A stretch of DNA of 64,000 nt from Crocodylus rhombifer. Its lineage: Eukaryota > Chordata > Crocodylia > Crocodylidae. The position numbers and the translations under genes are program-made. A model generated the notes under the pieces. It saw only the letters and a program-made list of their open reading frames with translations, had not been told where the DNA came from and did no database searches. Shown piece after piece: positions 58,521 to 64,000 of this stretch. Numbering within the stretch: position 1 is the stretch's first letter; each line of letters begins with the position of its first letter. Location of the stretch: the NCBI GenBank assembly GCA_038503035.1, contig JAVSML010021668.1, forward strand, positions 62,001 to 126,000, read 5' to 3'.

Positions 58521-61500
58521 GTAAGAGCCTAGCATTGTTACAGTAGTTTATTCTTAAGTTTTGTTTTTGGTACCTTCATTATTTTGTACAACTAGACTTG
58601 CTTTTGTGGGTTGGAAGGGGAATATGTTGAGGCAGATAGTAATAGTGTTTTGTGCCAAGCTGATTTATAGTATGTTTATAGTTGATATAACTGGTTCTTT
58701 TTGTTTAGTATTTCTTGTGGTTAGGAATTCATGTGTTACACTTATTAGTAGCATTCTACAAGTGTTATGTATAAGAAGATTTTTGAATTGCTTTACTTGT
58801 TTTTTTACAATTAATAATATAAAAAATTGAATGCAGTATTCCTAAATGAATCTTCTTGAACTTTTAACCACATCTAGTGCCATAATAAAGCTAGGTATAA
58901 CCCAAACAGTTATAAATCACAGGATTACAGGGGAGGTAGACAGTATTTAAAGTAATAACATATAATTATCAGGGGGAAAAAAACAATTGTGATCTTAAAG
59001 ATGCTAACACCAATGTTAGAATATGTTTAGGTCAATGTGTTTTGTTTGTAGTAGTTATAAACTATGGAAGCAGTGCACTGATGGTTTGGACAGTGTCAGA
59101 AATATTTTTTTATCTTTCTAATGGTGCTGTTGTCTCAGATATTTCAACCTGTTTTGTGCCTATAAAGGAGCATGTGCTTTATAGCAAAATCATTTAGCAG
59201 GAGTGCAGGGATGATATTCTAAGTTTTATGCTTTCAAATCAGAATTTCAGGAAAATGAAGAAAATTGTTTAACTTAAAATTGCCTTTTCAAGTTCATCTG
59301 ATTTGATCTGGGTATCTCCTTTTGTCCTGCAAGTAATACTTTTCTTCTCTTGCCTTTGGAACTCCAAGGGAAAATTGGCCTTGCCACCAAACAGCTTTTA
59401 TTTTCTTAAGCTTCTGTCAGAGCTACATACACTGTAATTTATTCCATGGCTTTGAAAACCTCATCCGATCTGGTCTATGAGTCTTCCTTTCTGAATAATA
59501 CCTGTAATCATTTATGCTCTTGCCTGTAACTTTTTTTTTTTTTTTTTTTCTAATCGGTGCCATCTTGAACTTGGCATGATTGCTGACAGTTTAATTGCTA
59601 TCCACTGATTTCTAGATAAGAGTTGTGAGACTAACTAGTCTTGTTATTTAACTGTACTTCATTTACCAAAGATTTTGAGGTTAACAGTGGAGCTAGTGAA
59701 GAAGACTGCAAGCAAAGAGATGACATTTTAGTGGCTAACGCTTGTTTTTCACTTAGAAGAATTTCTTTGAACCCATCGGGCATGTCTACATGAGAGCGTA
59801 TGTGCATCTTGCAGCATCTCAGAGCACTTTGAGACACTGCAAGAGGCATGTGCGGAATGATAAAACATTCCCCATGTTGCAAATTTGCAGCATGGGGGCA
59901 ATATTAGACACCTGGATATCCAGGGGTCAAAAAAACTGTAGGAGGAAAAAAGGGGGCAGTCCCGGACTGTGTCCTGAGGCAACTGGAGGCTGGGTGCTCC
60001 ACAGAGATGCTCTGGTAGCTAGCCAGAGTGTCTCTATAGCTGGCCCTCACCCCGGTGCTGAAGCACGCTGCCTGCCCGTGCAGAGCAGGCAGTGTGCCTG
60101 CCGCAGAGAGCTGGACCCAGGCTCCTGCTGGTAAGTAAGGGGAACCACCCCTCCCGAGCAGTCCCCCCACAATCTACCCACACCTACTCACATCCCTCCA
60201 GCGCACACCCTGCGTTCCCAGCTGCCAGACAGGATGAGACCCGCTGCCAGGAGACGTGGCTGCAGGTGCAGCTGTCCCCACATCCTGGTTAGAGAAGGGG
60301 TCACAGGGAGCTCTAACTGCTCTATGGTAAGAAAACCAAAGGCAAACAGCAAAACGTATAGGTATTTAGAATTAATTTTATTATGACGATAGAGACACTG
60401 GTAGGCTTCCTAATTGCTTTAACACTGTAGAGATATCAATAAAGCATTGCGCACATGATCTCTCTCTCTTGTGGTTTTTTGTTTGAATTGTGGAAGAACA
60501 TGGCTTTGGAATTTTTTTTTTATTGGGGATTTTTCAGTTTGCAAATACGGAACACCGAAATTCCTGCTAGGGAGGCAAGTGGCAGGACCCATGCAGAGGA
60601 CTCTGCTCAAAGCTGGCACCTTGGACCTAGCTGGAGGTGGCTGGCCTCCTGGCCATTTGTGGCCAGGAGGACGTGCTTTAACAGTTCAAAGCAGGACACC
60701 ACACTGGGAACATCTGGGCAATAAGCTGCCCACATGGCCGGGCAGGGGGCACACATGACAGTAGTGCCACACAAAGGCCAACTCTGCAGCCACAGTCCAC
60801 TGGCAGTTGGCACAGAGGGGCAGATGCCTCTATTGGCTGTGCAGTCCCCATCTGGGTCTGGCAGATGTGCAGCAGATCACAACCAGGCAGCAGCCCCCAC
60901 TGCCAGACTGCAGCAGTAGGTGAAGGGTACAGGGAACTCTCAGGGTTGCTTCAGCAGTCCAGCTGGCACAAGGGGTAATGTCCCCAGGTATCAACTGGCT
61001 GTGCCTCAGAAGGTCCTGAGAACAAGTAGCCCTGAGCTTTTTGTACTGCTAGGACCTGGACAGGTGCTGGTGCCAGGCTCTAGCTCCCCCTGGCTGCAGA
61101 TCTGGGGGGAGCCAGGCAGGGTTATTTTGCCCCAAGTGGCACAACATACCCCACACCAAAGTGCATGTGTGGGCATGTACACTGAGGTGAAAAGCCCTGG
61201 CTAAAATTGGCATCGCTTCTGTTTGAGCTGCTGCAAGTGCACATGCTTGCATGTGTGGATGCATGCTCACTGTGGCAACACTTTTTTTTCCTGAATCAAA
61301 GCATAACTTTCATGTTTTAGCTTCCATCACATGCTAAGGCAAACTTCAAATTAATGAATGTTTCAGGCCTTAATACACCATATTGCACATGGTCAGTAGT
61401 TGTGTGCATTTTGAGATCTAATTACATAGATTTTGTTGCACATCTTAGTAAGTCATCATGTGGAGAGAGTGACTTAATGATCGGTGGAAATGGAGATCTC

Positions 61501-64000
61501 ATATCCACAGAATATTGGTATGTCTGAAAAGTTTAGTTTCCTTTTTAAATGTAATTAATTCTCTAAATTAATGTTTTGCTAGTTTCATGAAACTTTCTGT
61601 TTAAAATAGATTATTAATTTGGATAAACAATAATTAGACTTTTAACATATCTTGATTACATTTTCTGATAATGTTTCAGAAGTGTACAAGCTCTGCTTAT
61701 AGATAGGTCGCAAGTTTCTTAATAGGTTTAATGTTTCAGGATTGTTTTTTTTGCTTTTGCTTTTGTTGACCTATTCATTTTTAGAAGTGGAAACCTTTTG
61801 TGGGAGAAATTATAAAATATTTCCGTTTAAATTATTGTCTTTTAACAACTCAGGAAGATAAATAGTTTTACATTTACCAATTTGGCTGTAATCTCTTTAG
61901 GGGGAAATGTTTAGTATCCATATAGCTGAAGCGCTGGCATCTGCATTTCTGAAGTTTTAAATAATTCAGTCGTCTGTCTTCTTCAGTGGTATTTTAGTGA
62001 GAGTGGCTAATTGAGAGAAAACTAACACAGCTAAATTATTTGTTGTGGTGCTTTTTAAGCGTGTAATCTGCATTCGTTTTTATAGCCATCTACAAATAGC
62101 TTTGGACATGAGCACTTTAAAAACAAGCTAAGAACTGCCTTAATAGCCCCACTGCTGCTTCAGTATGGATGCCTTTGAAATATGCCTAAAGTTTTAGTAA
62201 ATACTTCCTACATAATGGGAAGTCTATAGTGCAGCTACAATGCTTGCAGAACTTGGGATCTTCAAGTTTTACTCTTCTTACCTGTGCAGATTTCAATTTT
62301 GCCTTCAAATCCATCAATAGCTTTTGCTTTGTATTGTTTTTCTTTTGCCGCCTTTAAGTTGTAAATTTAGAATGCACTTAACTGTTTTAATTGGCAAGCA
62401 GTTTCTGAAATCCAGTATTTCATATGCTAAATTTGTGGAGCTTATGGATAATTGGATGATCCTTTTGTCTCTTGTGACAGCTAGGTTTTACAGTCGGATC
62501 TAAATTGGGGTATTTTGTATTGCCAGTGTAGCCATATATTCTCTGTTTTATAGGCTGTGGACATACCTATTTTCTATACCAGCTGGGATTTCTTTGTTTG
62601 CCAACATTCTTACCTGTCCTGAAAAATGCTGCTTCTTGCTGCTAATAAAATATTAAAAGCATGAAATGATAGTAGTCAATTATACATTTCTTGAAGTTCA
62701 ATTAGGATTTTATGTGCACAGGTAATAAACTTACTTAAAGTCAGCAGTCTAAACATACCAAGCAGCAAATGAGTTATAGATTTAATTTACTTTATAACCG
62801 TTTGCCACTTCAACTAGCTTACCTCAAAGTAATTGGTTTTAAAAAATTAATCTAACAGTTTGGGACGATCACTTTTCAATAAAGCTTGGCTTTCTTTTCT
62901 ATTAAAATACAATGGCATATTTGCTAGAGTGCAGTGAGCACACTATAACTGGATTAAAGTGATCTTCTGAAAAAACTATGGTTAATTAAATTTTAAGTGG
63001 TTATTTACTATCTCTGTACACTAATTTGAATAAACTCTCCTTGATATAGTTAACCTTAGTTATTATTTGAGGTTCCTCATATCTCTTTATTTTTTCTCTT
63101 CTATTTTTCTGTTTCAAATGTAGAAGGATGGCAACCCTAACATTTCGTCAAGGAGCAAAGATTTGTAGATGCATCATGCATGATGATCTGTAAGATCATA
63201 TAGAATCTTGAGCCCTTAATATAAACTATTAAACTACATGAAAATATGCTGGATTTTATACAAACCACTATGGGGTAGGAGGGTATACACAGGGAACAGC
63301 CTTCCAACTAAAAATAATAGTAAAGTTATTTAGGAAACTTGATTGAATTAAAGGTTTCTGTTTCAAAAAATTCAAAAACAACACTTAATTCAACTATAAG
63401 AAAAGAAACTCACTGTATGAGTTTTTGTCCATTTAAATGTTCGGTTGCATACGTATAGCTAAAGGATTGAGTAGAAAGTCACAATTGTTAAAGGAAACTC
63501 ATAGTAAATATCTTCATTTCACATACTGTCCACTTTTGTTCTAGTAATCTCAAAATCAGCTAGCACATCATATATTCTGTTTCCCTGTGTGAAATGGTGT
63601 CTGTAATCATGTAATCCTCTCTTGCCATCCCTTTTTTCTGCAGTTTAAAATTGAAGCTCTTCTGGTACTTTCTAGCTCAGGATACACTATTTACTGGCAT
63701 GCAGTAGAAAAAACATGATAGTGAACTGAAGCGATTAAAGAAGGTTAAAATTTAGCATTAATAGGATGGTAGTAAAATGCAACTACTTGAGTAGTGCAAG
63801 TATAAAACTCATAACATGCCACCTGTTGGAAAGCATCTGTGTCTGTGTATTTAATTGGTCTTTCTTAGAACAATATTTAGATTTTATCCTTGTCCAGAAA
63901 AGCTCTAAATACTGGGAAGAAATAGGTAAAATTTTAGATTTCTTTTGCCAGTGTTATACTTGCTGAACATCTTAAGCCTAGATTGTAGTCAACTGTATAA
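58521..64000 (+). other. YTHDF3: YTHDF3 intron 4 (incomplete)
   Basis: Begins GTAAGA and runs off the window. AT-rich, with a T run at 59,531-59,552 and one 1.5-kb TIR element. I looked for an acceptor followed by codons for the family's Glu/Arg/Asn-rich tail and found none. Confidence 0.75.
59778..61268. mobile_element. Non-autonomous TIR transposon in YTHDF3 intron 4
   Basis: The left arm (GGGCATGTCTACATGAGAGC, then GTATGTGCA and CTTGCAGCA) is mirrored by the right arm at 61,215-61,268 (reversed: GAGCATGCATCCACAC, then GCATGTGCA and CTTGCAGCAGCTCA). The 1.49-kb element has a GC-rich interior unlike the surrounding intron. Its open frames (up to about 114 residues) contain no transposase motif that I recognise. 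Target duplication is not evident, so the superfamily is open. Confidence 0.65.

Larger units (their letters stand above)
46440..64000 (+). other. YTHDF3: YTHDF3 gene, 3' end outside window
   Basis: Cytoplasmic N6-methyladenosine reader of the YTHDF family, which binds m6A-modified mRNA and influences its translation and decay. Four coding exons are in the window, joined by GT-AG introns of about 1.6, 6.0 and 2.5 kb; a fourth intron exceeds 5.4 kb. The spliced product has 576 residues (8 + 37 + 531) and follows the human protein closely throughout. The human protein ends with seven further residues after the exon 4 junction; no acceptor followed by codons for that tail was found up to 64,000, so the terminal exon and 3' UTR are inferred to lie beyond. 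The leader start is approximate. All upstream sequence to the left edge is intergenic. Confidence 0.96.

Noticed and set aside
59221..59270. Acceptor-like TTTCAG followed by GAAAATGAAG as the YTHDF3 last exon
   Set aside because: The encoded residues do not match the family's C-terminal tail and no nearby stop fits.
1..64000. CRISPR array, operon or bacterial defence system
   Set aside because: The window is plainly vertebrate nuclear DNA with introns, LINEs, LTRs and MITEs. No regularly spaced direct-repeat array was seen.

Overview
This is a vertebrate nuclear window, most likely from a crocodilian (a turtle is the main alternative). The evidence is the one real gene, a near-identical orthologue of human YTHDF3, and the repeats around it: several CR1 LINEs with the sauropsid tail, Ty3/gypsy, other non-LTR LINEs, endogenous retrovirus (ERV) LTRs and many TIR elements with long internal sequence. 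Birds carry very little gypsy or DNA-transposon sequence, so I disfavour a bird.

Bases 1-46,000 form a gene-poor upstream region. I found no host protein-coding gene there. What can be read is a layered record of transposition: a hAT MITE, a CR1 copy, a TIR element invaded by a Tigger-like element (4.3-5.7 kb), a hAT element split by a solo LTR (14.6-16.1 kb), a minus-strand ERV missing gag and the 5' LTR (20.8-25.9 kb), two minus-orientation solo LTRs of one family (27.5 and 40.1 kb), a decayed RTE-like LINE split by a CR1 tail (29.8-32.1 kb), a 1-kb solo LTR beside a CR1 tail (32.7-33.8 kb), a Ty3/gypsy element broken by a CR1 and by a solo LTR (37-41.4 kb), and a LINE with an inverted 5' part (43.1-45.2 kb). 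Six insertions are supported by target-site duplications read directly from the sequence.

At about 46.1-47.1 kb a CpG-island promoter begins, with a perfect NRF1-type palindrome. YTHDF3 follows on the + strand: exon 1 (46,640-46,663, coding part), a 25-nt exon 2 (48,265-48,289), exon 3 (54,331-54,416) and the large exon 4 (56,928-58,520). Together they encode 576 residues, including the whole m6A-reading YTH domain. The last few codons were not found and probably lie beyond 64,000. The introns carry three TIR elements (50.2, 54.5 and 59.8 kb).

No undescribed functional system is evident. The most interesting material is the nested insertions, an unusual Cys spacing in the ERV transmembrane protein, an apparent twin-priming inversion and the tandem-repeat blocks.
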